From positions 1-46,532 of the forward strand of contig JAJTYR010000026.1 in NCBI GenBank assembly GCA_021463505.1: a DNA stretch of 46,532 bases. The letters run 5' to 3'. Positions 16,476 through 26,875 of this stretch are shown here, piece after piece. The notes beneath the pieces were generated by a model, which saw nothing but the letters and a program-made list of their open reading frames with translations, was not told where the DNA came from and did not search any database. Position numbers and translations under genes: made by a program. The stretch comes from Burkholderiaceae bacterium. GTDB lineage: Bacteria > Pseudomonadota > Gammaproteobacteria > Burkholderiales > Burkholderiaceae_E. Positions within the stretch are counted from its first letter, which is position 1; every line of letters starts with the position of its first letter.

Positions 16476-16595
16476 GAGCAATGAACTCGCAGCCGAGCTG
16501 GCACGGCTCGGGCCTGTGACGAGCAGCCTGGCCGAACAGCAGATCAGGCCGCAGGCAGGTGCTCGATGGCCGAACGCGCCCCGCGTTCGTCGACG

Positions 16596-16961
16596 TTACG
16601 CCACGCTCCCGAATCCCGGATCCACCGAACCCGCCGGTGGCTCGAGCCCGGCAAGCCGGCAGCCCTGCGCGATCGGTCCGCCGGGCAGCAGGGTGTAGAG
16701 GTACTTGATGCCGCCCTTATAGTGGAACTTTTCGTCGAGGGCGTCGCTCAGGTCGCGCAGGTGGAGCGGCTCGTCCTCGTGGCGGGCGAAGAACTCCTGA
16801 AGCCCGCGCACGACGGCCCAGTGATCGTCGCCGAGGATCAGGTGCTCCTGTTGGGCGATCTGCTCTGCTCTCGCGCGTGTCCAGTCGGGCGGCGCGTGCG
16901 GAAAGCCCGGCGCGGCGGGCTCTCTCTGGACGGGCTGGAACGCGTCCTGAATGCTCGTCAT
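16596..16961 (-). CDS. DsrC/TusE-family sulfur-carrier-like protein lacking the terminal Cys
   Basis: A 121-aa protein with the DsrC/TusE/DsvC fold signature: ILGDDHWAVVRGLQEFF followed by a C-terminal GGPIAQGCRLAGLEPPAGS. In DsrC two cysteines lie 11 positions apart near the C-terminus. Here the inner one (C101, CysB) is kept, but the position of the outer catalytic one (CysA) is Ser112, and eight residues are added after it. TusE, in contrast, keeps CysA. The protein could be a regulatory or diverged sulfur-relay protein. It is intact amid gene relics. The start ATG at 16961 is the first Met before the conserved part. No dsr or tus partners adjoin it. Confidence 0.8.
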   Translation of the reverse strand: MTSIQDAFQPVQREPAAPGFPHAPPDWTRARAEQIAQQEHLILGDDHWAVVRGLQEFFARHEDEPLHLRDLSDALDEKFHYKGGIKYLYTLLPGGPIAQGCRLAGLEPPAGSVDPGFGSVA

Positions 16962-17104
16962 GATGGTCACCTGCAGAAACGAGCTGTGGAATCGAAAAGT
17001 ATCCTCCTCGATGCAAGACCTGCCAAGCTCCGGTGCAGTGGCACAGAAAAAAAGGAACATGCCTGCGTCCTGCGTGCCGCAACCTGACAGGTAGAGGTGT
17101 ACTG

Positions 17105-17480
17105 ATGCGTCAGACCGAATTGCATCGGACCGGGAGAGATCGCGCGTTGATCGGGCAGGTCCGCAGCAAGGGTGTGCATCACCACCAGGTGGTGAATCGG
17201 GCGCACACGCTGGCTTGCCTGGACCGGGGTTTTCTCCGAAGCGCGGATTCTGGCGTTGCTGGACGTGGCGTGCCCGGGTCGCCCACGCACGTACGACAAA
17301 TGCGGCCGTGGAGGTGCGGGTCGTTGCCCTGGCGTGCTCGGCGCCGCCCGAAGGGGCGCAAGCGCTGGACGATGGTCGAACACGAGCACGCCGCACAGCT
17401 GTGGGCTTCCGCAAGCGGGGTGGCCGATCGTGAGACGGTGCGCCGCAATTCAGGCGGCGCCGTCTCCGGATCGAAGCCGT
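17105..17480 (+). mobile_element. Decayed IS630-family transposase remnant
   Basis: Fragments in three frames match the N-terminal region of IS630-family transposases. These are an opening RQTELHRTGRDRALIGQVRS and VVNRAHTLACLDRGF (frame of 17105), VVALACSAPPEGAQALD in the frame of 17215, and PKGRKRWTMVEHEHAAQLWA with DRETVRRNSGG back in the first frame. No frame is long enough to encode a transposase and the catalytic DDE half is absent. No terminal inverted repeats were recognised. The 16962-17507 interval holds nothing else that I can identify. Confidence 0.65.
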
Positions 17481-17507
17481 AGCTGAAAGCCCGTTGACGA
17501 AGGGACC

Positions 17508-18425
17508 TCAGCGCCCCGGGCCTCCGACCTGAGGCGACGGCGGCACGTGACCCCAGTCGCTGATCTGCGAATACGTCTTGATCTCCCAGGAGTCGTCGTC
17601 GATGACGATGCCGCCCCAGCCGAACTCGAGCCCGAATCCAGAGGGCGTTTGCACGTAGAACGAGAGCATCCGGTCGTTCGGGTGGCGTCCGATACCGTGA
17701 ATGAACGCGACGCCGGCTTTTGCGCAACGATCGTGGGCCAGTCCGACGTCGTCCATGTTCTCGACCTGCACCATGATGTGGTGGATGCGCTTCTCGCTCG
17801 GCATGTATGCGGTCGCCAGCGAATGATGCCGCCCGGTGGCCGCGTGCAGGAACGTCGCGTCGATGACCATACCAGGGGCCATCTCCATGCGGATGTAGTC
17901 GCTGAGTCTCAGCCCGAGCGTGTTCTTGTAGAACTGTACAGTCCGCTGCGCCCCCGGATCACGCGCCACTGCCAGCACATGCCCAACGCCGAGACGGCCG
18001 GTATTGAAGTTGCCGAGGAGCACTTTCGAGCGGAATGCGTCGGACATCGGAGCACGATGGGCGCCCACGTAGAACTCGTGTTTCAGGCCGTTTGGATCTT
18101 CGCAGGCGAACACGCGCTCGACCCGACGGCTGTCTGCGAGCTCGCGGCCCCCATCCGTGACGACGGCGCCCGTCGCCCGCAGTTGCTCGACGTATGCGTC
18201 CAGCTCGTCGTGGGTGTCGAGCTCCCATCCGGCGGCGAGGAAGTCGTCCTCGCCGGTTTTCGTGATGAGAATGCGCTGCTCGTGGTCGTCCATGCGCAGC
18301 GCGAGTGACCTGCCTGGCTCGCGACGTCCTGCCTGAAGTCCGATGACATCGATCGCGAAGCGTTCCCACGCGTCGAGATCGCTCGCACCAATTACGAAGT
18401 ACCCGATGTTGGACAATTCAGCCAC
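17508..18425 (-). CDS. Type I extradiol catechol dioxygenase (BphC/HsaC-like)
   Basis: A 305-aa two-domain VOC-fold enzyme. The C-terminal catalytic domain carries the 2-His-1-carboxylate Fe(II) ligands H149 (GVGHVLAV), H216 (RIHHIMVQV) and E267 (GFGLEFGW). It also has the active-site RHHSLAT and FYVQTPSG segments seen in 2,3-dihydroxybiphenyl 1,2-dioxygenases. It should open a substituted catechol ring adjacent to the hydroxyls. It is last in a leftward operon with the matching hydrolase, hydratase, aldolase and dehydrogenase, separated from the hydrolase gene by 75 bp with an inverted repeat. Confidence 0.92.
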   Translation of the reverse strand: MAELSNIGYFVIGASDLDAWERFAIDVIGLQAGRREPGRSLALRMDDHEQRILITKTGEDDFLAAGWELDTHDELDAYVEQLRATGAVVTDGGRELADSRRVERVFACEDPNGLKHEFYVGAHRAPMSDAFRSKVLLGNFNTGRLGVGHVLAVARDPGAQRTVQFYKNTLGLRLSDYIRMEMAPGMVIDATFLHAATGRHHSLATAYMPSEKRIHHIMVQVENMDDVGLAHDRCAKAGVAFIHGIGRHPNDRMLSFYVQTPSGFGLEFGWGGIVIDDDSWEIKTYSQISDWGHVPPSPQVGGPGR

Positions 18426-18467
18426 GATCTACTCCCAGAGTTGATTGGTAGTGCGTTGTATGCATGC

Positions 18468-18487
18468 CGGCCGTCGATCGTCGGCCG
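18468..18487. repeat. Inverted repeat between hydrolase and dioxygenase genes
   Basis: CGGCCG at 18468-18473 and CGGCCG at 18482-18487 flank an 8-nt loop in the 75-bp intercistronic gap. It could form an mRNA hairpin that adjusts expression of the distal dioxygenase gene. No T-run follows. Confidence 0.3.
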
Positions 18488-18500
18488 CACGTGCGCCAGG

Positions 18501-20418
<1,918 letters not shown>

Positions 20419-20430
20419 GTCCTCTCCTGA

Positions 20431-21345
20431 TCAGGCCACGACGGGTTCGAGGGTCAACCTTCCGCCGAGAATCTCCTCGGCGAACATTTCTGCGGTGCGC
20501 GCGGCAGCCGCGGTCATGATGTCGAGGTTGCCGGCATACGTGGGCAGGTGATCGCCCAGCCCTTCGACTTCCAGATAGATCGAGACGCGATCGCCGTCGA
20601 TCACCGGGCCGTTGACGAGCCGGTAGCCGGGAACGTATTTCTGTACGTCGGCGATCATCGCGTGGACCGATTCCTCGATCGACGCCGCTCGCGGCTTGCC
20701 ATGCACGAGGCAGTGGACAGTGTCGCGCATGATCATCGGCGGTTCCGCGGGATTGATGATGATGATCGCCTTGCCCTTTCCGGCGCCGCCGACATGCTCG
20801 ATTGCGGTCGCGGTCGTGCGGGTGAATTCGTCGATGTTCCTGCGTGTGCCGGGTCCCGCGGAACGCGAGGAGACGGTGGCGACGATTTCGGCGTAATGAA
20901 CCGGCTGCACGCGACTGATGGCGTGAACGATCGGGATCGTCGCCTGTCCGCCGCAGGTGACCATGTTCACGTTCATCTCACGATTGCCGAGGTGCTCGGC
21001 CAGGTTCACCGGCGGTACGCAGTACGGACCGATAGCCGCCGGCGTCAGGTCGATCATCAGGACGCCAGCGGCGTTGAGCTTGCGGCTGTTCTCCGCATGC
21101 ACGTAGGCGCTGGTCGCGTCGAACGCGATCTGGACGCCGTCGGCCGCAATGTGCGGCAGCAGTCCGTCGACGCCGTCCGCGGTGGTCGCGAGTCCCAGTT
21201 TCCGCGCCTTCACGAGACCGTCGGAGTCCGGATCGATGCCGACCATCCAGATGGGTTCGAGCACCTGGCTGCGCCGCAGCTTGGCAAGCAGATCGGTACC
21301 GATGTTCCCGGGGCCGATCAGCGCGCACCTGACCTTCTTCATCAC
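20431..21345 (-). CDS. Acetaldehyde dehydrogenase, acylating (MhpF/BphJ/HsaG family)
   Basis: A 304-aa NAD-dependent, CoA-acylating aldehyde dehydrogenase. It has a nucleotide-binding [10 protein letters not shown] near the N-terminus and the catalytic cysteine C131 in [13 protein letters not shown]. It converts the aldehyde released by the aldolase into acyl-CoA, with which it forms a complex. Two adjacent Met codons (21345, 21342) make the exact start ambiguous by one residue. Twelve bases separate it from the aldolase. Confidence 0.95.
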   Translation of the reverse strand: MMKKVRCALIGPGNIGTDLLAKLRRSQVLEPIWMVGIDPDSDGLVKARKLGLATTADGVDGLLPHIAADGVQIAFDATSAYVHAENSRKLNAAGVLMIDLTPAAIGPYCVPPVNLAEHLGNREMNVNMVTCGGQATIPIVHAISRVQPVHYAEIVATVSSRSAGPGTRRNIDEFTRTTATAIEHVGGAGKGKAIIIINPAEPPMIMRDTVHCLVHGKPRAASIEESVHAMIADVQKYVPGYRLVNGPVIDGDRVSIYLEVEGLGDHLPTYAGNLDIMTAAAARTAEMFAEEILGGRLTLEPVVA

Positions 21346-21358
21346 CCGAGCTCGCCGT

Positions 21359-22144
21359 TCAGCCGAAACACACCGAGCAGCGGCCCAGCCCGCCGATCTC
21401 CATCTGCAGAAAGTCGCCTTTCTGCACGTTCACCATTCCCGACAGGGCGCCTGAGAGAATGATCTCGCCGGACTCCAGCGGCACGCCGAAACGGCCGAGC
21501 GTATTGGCGAGCCAGGCGACCGCATTGACAGGGCTGCCCATGCTTGCCGCACCCGCGCCAAGCCCGACGATCTGCCCGTTGCGTTCCATCACCACTCCGC
21601 AGCTGTAGAAGTCGAATTCGTGCGGCGCGACCATGCGGTCGCCAAGCACGAACACGCCGCAACTGGCGTTATCTGCGACAGTGTCCTGGATCCGGATCTT
21701 CCAGTCGCGAATGCGCGAATCGACGATCTCGAAGCAGGGCAGCACGCCTTCGGTGGCCGCAAGCACCTCGGCGGCCGTGACGCCCGGACCACGCAGCGTC
21801 CGCTTGAGCACGAAGGCGATCTCGGCCTCCGCCTTCGGCTGGATGAGGCGGTCGACCGCGATGACGCTGCCGCGCCCGTAGGCCATGTCGTCGAGCAGGA
21901 TGCCGAAGTCGGGCTGCTCGACGCCGAGCATCGTCATCACGGCGTGACTGGTCACGCCGATCTTCCTGCCGATCACCCGGCTGCCGTGGTCGCACTGCAA
22001 CTCGATCAGTCGGCGCTGTACACGATAGGCATCCTCGATCGTGAGATCCTGGTTCCGTTCCGTCAACGGTTCGAGGGTTCGACGCTGCATGAGCGCGTCG
22101 AACAACTCCCGACTGTGCGCGAGGATGGCGTCGTCCATCATCAT
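21359..22144 (-). CDS. 2-keto-4-pentenoate hydratase (MhpD/BphH/HsaE family)
   Basis: A 261-aa fumarylacetoacetate-hydrolase-fold hydratase. Family segments include [49 protein letters not shown] and [12 protein letters not shown]. It adds water to 2-hydroxypenta-2,4-dienoate-type products to give the aldolase substrate. Three consecutive Met codons (22144, 22141, 22138) open the gene and no clear ribosome site distinguishes them. It lies 19 bp after the monooxygenase gene. Confidence 0.93.
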   Translation of the reverse strand: MMMDDAILAHSRELFDALMQRRTLEPLTERNQDLTIEDAYRVQRRLIELQCDHGSRVIGRKIGVTSHAVMTMLGVEQPDFGILLDDMAYGRGSVIAVDRLIQPKAEAEIAFVLKRTLRGPGVTAAEVLAATEGVLPCFEIVDSRIRDWKIRIQDTVADNASCGVFVLGDRMVAPHEFDFYSCGVVMERNGQIVGLGAGAASMGSPVNAVAWLANTLGRFGVPLESGEIILSGALSGMVNVQKGDFLQMEIGGLGRCSVCFG

Positions 22145-22163
22145 CGATTGTCGGCCGGTCGAA

Positions 22164-23387
22164 TCAGTCCGGGTAGCGCGGCAGTTCGTACATGCCGGGA
22201 GGCATTCCCTGTCCGAGGTGGAATCCGCCGAGCATGCCGGCGAAGTCATCCGCGTTCTGCGTGGTGTGATTGGCCGCGACGAGCATGTCGCGCAGAACGC
22301 GTTGCATCGGATTGCTGCGATAGATGCCGCGCGCCGAGTTCGCTTTGTGCAGCAGCAGCACCGCCTGTTCGCACTCGCGGCCGACGCGTGCGATGTCAAG
22401 GATGTGCTCGATGCGCAACGTTTCCGGCACCTTCTCGCGGCGCTCGACGATGGGCCTGGTCTCCGCCATGATCTGCAGCAACCGGGCGCGTGACGACCTG
22501 ACCAGCGCGATCGCGTTGCCCAGGCGGTCCTTGACATACGGGCTGAGCGCGACCGACCCGGGAACCATGATTCCCTGCCGCTTCCGGGTGTGCTCGATGA
22601 AGTGGTCGATCATCGCCTGCGCGAAGCCGATGATCGCCGACGACACCGATGCGAAGAACACCTGGTTGAACGGATACCAGTACTCGACCGCCATGTCCGG
22701 CCGGGGCTCGTACTCGACGATGCTGTGGGAGCGATAGTCCGGGACGAAGGTGTCGGGCTTGAGCTTCACGCTCTTGCTGCCCGTGCCGCACAGGCCCATC
22801 GTGAACCAGTCGTCGATCTGCTCGTAGTCGTTGCGCGAAACGAGGAATGAACGATGGTCGACGAAGCGGGTTTTCTCGTCGAAGACGCGCGCGCCGATGT
22901 ACGCCCCGCCCTTTGCGTGGTCGGTGCCGCTGGAGGTGCCCCATGTGCCGTTGAGGACCCAGCCGCCGTCGACCTTCCTGCAGGTGCCGAACGGCGCATA
23001 CGACGAGGCGACCAGTGTCTCGCTGTCGCGCGACCAGATGTCGGCGCAGGCGCGCTCCGGCATTTGCCCGAACTCCCACTGGTGCACGCCGAGAATCATC
23101 AGGTTCCAGCCGCTCGAACAGCATCCGCGGCCGACTTCCATCAGCACGCGCATGAACACGACCGGATCCATCTGGTAGCCGCCCCATTTGCGCGGCTGCA
23201 TGATCCGGAAGAACCCGGCTTTCCTGAAGGCGTCGATGACCTCGTCGTCCACGCGCCGGGCCTGTTCGATCGCATCGGCGCGTTCGCGAAGCATCGGCAC
23301 CAGAGCGCGCGCGCGCGCGACGAGTTCATCTGCGGAGGGAATCTCCGCGTTTGCGGCAGCAGCCGCCCGGGTATCAATAGTCTCCAT
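22164..23387 (-). CDS. Two-component flavin monooxygenase, oxygenase subunit (HsaA/C2-HPAH-like, acyl-CoA dehydrogenase fold)
   Basis: A 407-aa group D flavin monooxygenase with the acyl-CoA dehydrogenase fold. Segments resemble HsaA/TesA2 (FFRIMQPRKWGGYQMDP, GRGCCSSGWNLMILGVHQWE, YAPFGTCRKVDGGWVLNGTW, SSGTDHAKGGAYIGARV). It should ortho-hydroxylate a phenolic ring to a catechol, using reduced flavin from the reductase encoded 93 bp upstream in the operon. HsaA acts on steroid-derived rings, but no steroid genes are nearby and the regulator looks phenol-responsive, so a substituted phenol is my preferred substrate. Confidence 0.88.
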   Translation of the reverse strand: METIDTRAAAAANAEIPSADELVARARALVPMLRERADAIEQARRVDDEVIDAFRKAGFFRIMQPRKWGGYQMDPVVFMRVLMEVGRGCCSSGWNLMILGVHQWEFGQMPERACADIWSRDSETLVASSYAPFGTCRKVDGGWVLNGTWGTSSGTDHAKGGAYIGARVFDEKTRFVDHRSFLVSRNDYEQIDDWFTMGLCGTGSKSVKLKPDTFVPDYRSHSIVEYEPRPDMAVEYWYPFNQVFFASVSSAIIGFAQAMIDHFIEHTRKRQGIMVPGSVALSPYVKDRLGNAIALVRSSRARLLQIMAETRPIVERREKVPETLRIEHILDIARVGRECEQAVLLLHKANSARGIYRSNPMQRVLRDMLVAANHTTQNADDFAGMLGGFHLGQGMPPGMYELPRYPD

Positions 23388-23480
23388 CTGATCTTCCTCC
23401 CACTGTCTGCAACTTCATGTTCGAAACGAGACAACCTGTCGCGCAGGTCGTGCTCGCGTACGAGGCGCCCACCCGGTGCC

Positions 23481-24062
23481 TCACCAGATCCACTCGATCG
23501 GTTGCGGCGCGCTGCACGTCAACGGAGCAAGCTGACGGAAGCATCCGTCGAGATAGATGAGCCCTTCGCAGGCGCCACCACCGGAGGCATCGGCGGCACG
23601 ATGAGCCGCGATGACGTCGCCGAGGAACATCGAATGCGTGCTGGCAGGAATCGTCTCCGTTACGTCACACACCAGTGTCACGCACGCGCCCTCGAGAGCA
23701 GGTGCCTCCGCGAAGGTCGACCAGCGACCCTCTGCGAAGCGCGTTTCGCCCATCACGCCCGGCTCCATGCCGGCAAAACGTCTGGCGAGTCCGATCGCTT
23801 CGCCGGGCAACACATTGACGCTCAGCCGACGGCTGGCAACGATCGCGTCGTGCGTGCCGGTCTTCCGGTTCAGGCAGACGAGCAAGCGTGGTGGATCGGC
23901 CGTGATCGAGCAGACCGCGGTCGCGGTCAGGCCAAAACGCCTGCCGGGCGTCCCGGTGGCCACGATGCAGACCGCGCCCGCAAGCGACCTCATCGCAGTG
24001 CGAAACGTGCTCGCATCAACCGGCGTTGCCTTCGCTGCGGTGACTGCCGTGATCGTTTCCAT
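23481..24062 (-). CDS. Flavin reductase (HsaB/HpaC-like), reductase partner of the monooxygenase
   Basis: A 193-aa FMN-binding split-barrel protein. It has FRTAMRSLAGAVCIVATG and FGLTATAVCSITADPPRLLV near the N-terminus, the standard signature of NAD(P)H:flavin oxidoreductases serving two-component monooxygenases, and ends in a GLIYLDGCFRQL-type tail. It supplies FMNH2 or FADH2 to the oxygenase. It is first in the operon: the ATG at 24062 is about 20 nt below the predicted sigma-54 transcription start. Confidence 0.9.
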   Translation of the reverse strand: METITAVTAAKATPVDASTFRTAMRSLAGAVCIVATGTPGRRFGLTATAVCSITADPPRLLVCLNRKTGTHDAIVASRRLSVNVLPGEAIGLARRFAGMEPGVMGETRFAEGRWSTFAEAPALEGACVTLVCDVTETIPASTHSMFLGDVIAAHRAADASGGGACEGLIYLDGCFRQLAPLTCSAPQPIEWIW

Positions 24063-24092
24063 GTGCTCTTTGCTCTCCACCCAAAGGGCTAA

Positions 24093-24108
24093 AGCAAGTC
24101 GTATGCCA
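24093..24108 (-). promoter_or_regulatory. Sigma-54 (-24/-12) promoter of the meta-cleavage operon
   Basis: On the minus strand TGGCAT (24108-24103), five bases, then TTGCT (24097-24093) matches TGGCAC-N5-TTGCW with one mismatch. The invariant GG and GC are separated by exactly ten bases. Transcription would start near 24083, some 20 nt before the flavin-reductase ATG. The divergent gene encodes a sigma-54 activator, which agrees. Confidence 0.8.
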
Positions 24109-24149
24109 GATGAATTTCGCAACTTCGCGGGCCGCTGCCCGCGCGTCAC

Positions 24150-24210
24150 TTGCTGCGACGCAACCTAGGGTCTGAGAGACGAGAAACAGAGAGACATTGC
24201 TGCGATTGCA
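24150..24210. promoter_or_regulatory. Candidate upstream activator sites, two direct repeats
   Basis: TTGCTGCGACGCAA (24150-24163) and TTGCTGCGATTGCA (24197-24210) share the first nine bases, a GCA further on, and a trailing TAGGG (24166-24170 and 24211-24215). Start-to-start spacing is 47 bp. They lie roughly 70 and 120 bp upstream of the predicted sigma-54 start, where enhancer sites for an NtrC-type activator are expected. Assignment as binding sites is inference. Confidence 0.4.
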
Positions 24211-24314
24211 TAGGGCATCCGGGCGGGGGATGGAAATCCGGCGACGGCGTTCTGCAGCCCTTGCGGGTCAAGAAAAATATTCTTACTGTCTCGAAAAATC
24301 CTTATGGTGAGGCG

Positions 24315-26156
24315 ATGAGCAATACCGCGATCGAGATCACTCAGTCCGCCGAAGCCAGGCGGCCAGGTCATGCCGACCGGGCGGCGTCGCTTGCGTTCAG
24401 CGATCTGGACCCCCGGGCCCTGACCGAACGGTTCCACTTCGACCTCAAGGCCGGTTGCATCTGGCTGGATACCCAGCGAGTGCTGATCCTGCAGGCCGAG
24501 TGGTTCGTCGAACTTCGGCGCGAACTGGTGGCGACGCTGGGGGTCCGGAAGGCGCGTGGACTGATCACCCGGCTGGGTTACGCCGCGGGCTGCCGTGACG
24601 GGCAACTCGCGATCAAACTGCATGGGAGCCGTCCGCTGCGTGAGATCGTCGACTCCGGGACCCTGCTGCATGCGTTGCAGGGAACGGTCGCCGTGGTGCC
24701 GCTCGTCTACGAACTCGACCTGGACGCGCATCACTGTCACATGGAGTTCGCCTGGAAGAACTCGATCGAGGATCACGCCCAGCTGAGGACCGCGAAACAG
24801 ACGGGCGAACCGACCTGCTGGATGGAGATCGGGTATGCGTCAGGCTTCCTGACCACGTGCCTCGGATCGTCGGTCGTCGTGCGCGAGACTGAATGCGCCG
24901 CACTGGGCCACTCAGGCTGCCGATGCGTTGCCAGGTTCGAAGACGAATGGGATGATCCGTCCGGGGACGTCGAGTATCTTCAGGCATGGTCGGCGGCGCC
25001 ATCGGAGGTCGCCGTTGCAGGGCAGCCCGACACAAGCGTCCGCGATGAGGGACCCGCCTGCGCTGAAGCACCCGGAAGCGGGCCGGCATCCGCGGAGCCG
25101 AGTGTGCTGGGCCGCTCGGCTGCGTTCAATGGCGTTGCGCAGAAGATCGAGCGGGTGGCAGGCACAGACGCCACCGTGCTGTTGCTCGGCGAGAGCGGGG
25201 TTGGCAAGAGCTTGTTCGCGCGCGAGATCCATCGGCGCGGCAAGCGGGCCGACGGTCCCTTCATCGAGCTGAATTGCGCATCGCTCCCCGAGACGCTGCT
25301 CGAGTCCGAGTTGTTCGGCGTCGAGCGTGGCGCCTACACCGGCGCGAACGCGAGTCGTGCCGGGCGCTTCGAACGTGCGGCTGGCGGAACGCTGTTTCTC
25401 GACGAGATCGGCACGCTAGGTTTCACCGCGCAGGGCAAGCTGCTGCGGGTATTGCAATCGGGTGAATTCGAGCGCCTGGGTGGCGGCAAGACATTGCACG
25501 GCGACGTGCGACTGGTCGCCGCGACCAACGAGGACCTGCGCAGATCGGTCAACGAAGGACGCTTCCGTCTGGACCTCTTCTATCGACTGAACCTCTTTCC
25601 GATCGAAGTACCTCCGCTGCGCGATCGGCGCGATGACCTGCCTTTGCTCATCGATCACTTCCTCGAGCGCTACCGGGAGCGATATGGCAGGCGCCATCGG
25701 ATGTCCATCAGCCCGCGTGCCTATCGCACCCTGCTCTCGCATTCGTGGCCCGGCAACGTGCGGGAACTCGAAAATGTGCTCGAGCGCGCGGTGATCCTGT
25801 TGAACGATGGCGAAACCCTCGATCTGCATCATCTGTTCACGGACCCGACCGAGTTTCCCGCTGATGAGGGATTGCTGATCGACGACACAGGCCGTCTTGT
25901 GGGGACGCGCCAGAGCTCTCGCGCTGATGCGGACAACGCGGAGGACACGGTTGCCGGTGCCGCATCCGTTCAGGACTGGGCGCGGCGTGCGCTGGACGAC
26001 TGCGACGCCCTGGGTCTGTCGGGGTTGGAGCGCAAACTCGTGATGGCCGCGTTGCGCGAGGCTGGAGGAGACGTCCGGATGGCCGCACGCAAACTCGGCC
26101 TGACCCGCGCCCAGATCGACTACCGATTGAAGAAGTGGGGCGAGACGCCCGCCTGA
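24315..26156 (+). CDS. Sigma-54-dependent activator of the XylR/DmpR/MopR type, phenol-sensor-like
   Basis: A 613-aa regulator with an XylR_N/V4R sensor (residues about 30-210), a linker, an AAA+ sigma-54 domain (about 265-500) and a Fis-type helix-turn-helix (about 570-608). Walker A is GESGVGKS (292-299), the sigma-54 loop is GAYTGA (339-344, variant of GAFTGA) and Walker B is [10 protein letters not shown]. The sensor has C168, E191, C194 and C202, spaced exactly as the MopR zinc ligands C155/E178/C181/C189. H119 and W147 match the MopR phenol-binding H106 and W134 at the same +13 offset. It is divergent from the meta-cleavage operon and should activate its sigma-54 promoter on binding a phenol. 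Confidence 0.92.
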   Translation: MSNTAIEITQSAEARRPGHADRAASLAFSDLDPRALTERFHFDLKAGCIWLDTQRVLILQAEWFVELRRELVATLGVRKARGLITRLGYAAGCRDGQLAIKLHGSRPLREIVDSGTLLHALQGTVAVVPLVYELDLDAHHCHMEFAWKNSIEDHAQLRTAKQTGEPTCWMEIGYASGFLTTCLGSSVVVRETECAALGHSGCRCVARFEDEWDDPSGDVEYLQAWSAAPSEVAVAGQPDTSVRDEGPACAEAPGSGPASAEPSVLGRSAAFNGVAQKIERVAGTDATVLLLGESGVGKSLFAREIHRRGKRADGPFIELNCASLPETLLESELFGVERGAYTGANASRAGRFERAAGGTLFLDEIGTLGFTAQGKLLRVLQSGEFERLGGGKTLHGDVRLVAATNEDLRRSVNEGRFRLDLFYRLNLFPIEVPPLRDRRDDLPLLIDHFLERYRERYGRRHRMSISPRAYRTLLSHSWPGNVRELENVLERAVILLNDGETLDLHHLFTDPTEFPADEGLLIDDTGRLVGTRQSSRADADNAEDTVAGAASVQDWARRALDDCDALGLSGLERKLVMAALREAGGDVRMAARKLGLTRAQIDYRLKKWGETPA

Positions 26157-26329
26157 TGCCGCATCGACGCCCGTGAGCCGGCTCCTGGCCGGTTCATGAG
26201 CCAGGTCGATTCCGGATAGATCCCCGGGTTGGTTTTCTGGATCCGACGGGAGCGGGGAACGGCCGCGGAAGTTGTCCGCGAACACCTCGCGATCAGGGTT
26301 TCCACCTATATGCAGCCTCCTGTTTGACT

Positions 26330-26345
26330 TATAAGGTTCCTTATA
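26330..26345. promoter_or_regulatory. Operator-like palindrome of the WAGGNNCCTW motif
   Basis: TATAAGG (26330-26336), TT, CCTTATA (26339-26345) is a perfect inverted repeat upstream of the first marR gene. Its core AAGGTTCCTT fits the WAGGNNCCTW pattern that also occurs in the promoter regions near 35226, 35251 and 39923. TTGACT (about 26324-26329) abuts it, so a bound repressor would block a promoter here. The rest of 26157-26386 shows no gene. Confidence 0.5.
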
Positions 26346-26349
26346 TAAC

Positions 26350-26372
26350 ACTATGCTGACGATCAGCATAGT
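26350..26372. promoter_or_regulatory. Perfect 10-bp-arm palindrome before marR, candidate autoregulatory operator
   Basis: Left arm ACTATGCTGA (26350-26359), spacer CGA, right arm TCAGCATAGT (26363-26372) is an exact inverted repeat just 14 bp before the marR ATG. Length and symmetry fit a MarR-dimer operator. It differs in sequence from the neighbouring WAGGNNCCTW site, so two regulators may act on this promoter. Confidence 0.6.
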
Positions 26373-26386
26373 ATGTAAAGGACTCG

Positions 26387-26875
26387 ATGGCCACCGTGTT
26401 CAATCCGCTGTCCAAGCCCGGTTTGTTGGTACGGAGGCTGCACCAGATATCGGTGCGGCTGTTCGAGTCGTTCACCGTTGACCTGGCGATGTCGCCGGTC
26501 CAGTACGGCGTGTTGCAGGCTGTCGTAGACAACCCGGGCATCGACCAGGCGTCGCTGACGCAGATCGCCGATGTCGACCGCACCTCGGGGGTTCGTCTGG
26601 TCGATCGTCTGGAAGATCTCGGCCTGGTCAGGCGCAAAGTGTGCTCCGACGATCGAAGGGTTCGCCGCCTGTATGCAACGCCGTTGGCCGAGCCCCTGAT
26701 CCGCAAGGCTGACGCAGGCGCCGAGGCTTCGCAACGCGCACTCCTTTCTCCTCTGAATGCGGCTGAACGCGAGGAGTTCATGCGCATGCTGCGGGTACTG
26801 GTTTCGGTTCACGCCGCGGAGGGCTATGCCCTGCACGAAGGCGCGAATCAGGCAGTCAACGAGCCACGCCCATGA
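26387..26875 (+). CDS. MarR-family transcriptional regulator
   Basis: A 162-aa winged-helix regulator. It has SPVQYGVLQAVVDNPGIDQA then LTQIADVDRTSGVRLVDRLE as the recognition-helix region, followed by the wing LGLVRRKVCSDDRRVRRLYA, all typical of MarR. It leads a nine-gene rightward catabolic operon and its stop overlaps the next gene start (ATGA). It probably represses the operon until an aromatic ligand binds; the adjacent palindrome is the likely operator. Confidence 0.9.
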   Translation: MATVFNPLSKPGLLVRRLHQISVRLFESFTVDLAMSPVQYGVLQAVVDNPGIDQASLTQIADVDRTSGVRLVDRLEDLGLVRRKVCSDDRRVRRLYATPLAEPLIRKADAGAEASQRALLSPLNAAEREEFMRMLRVLVSVHAAEGYALHEGANQAVNEPRP

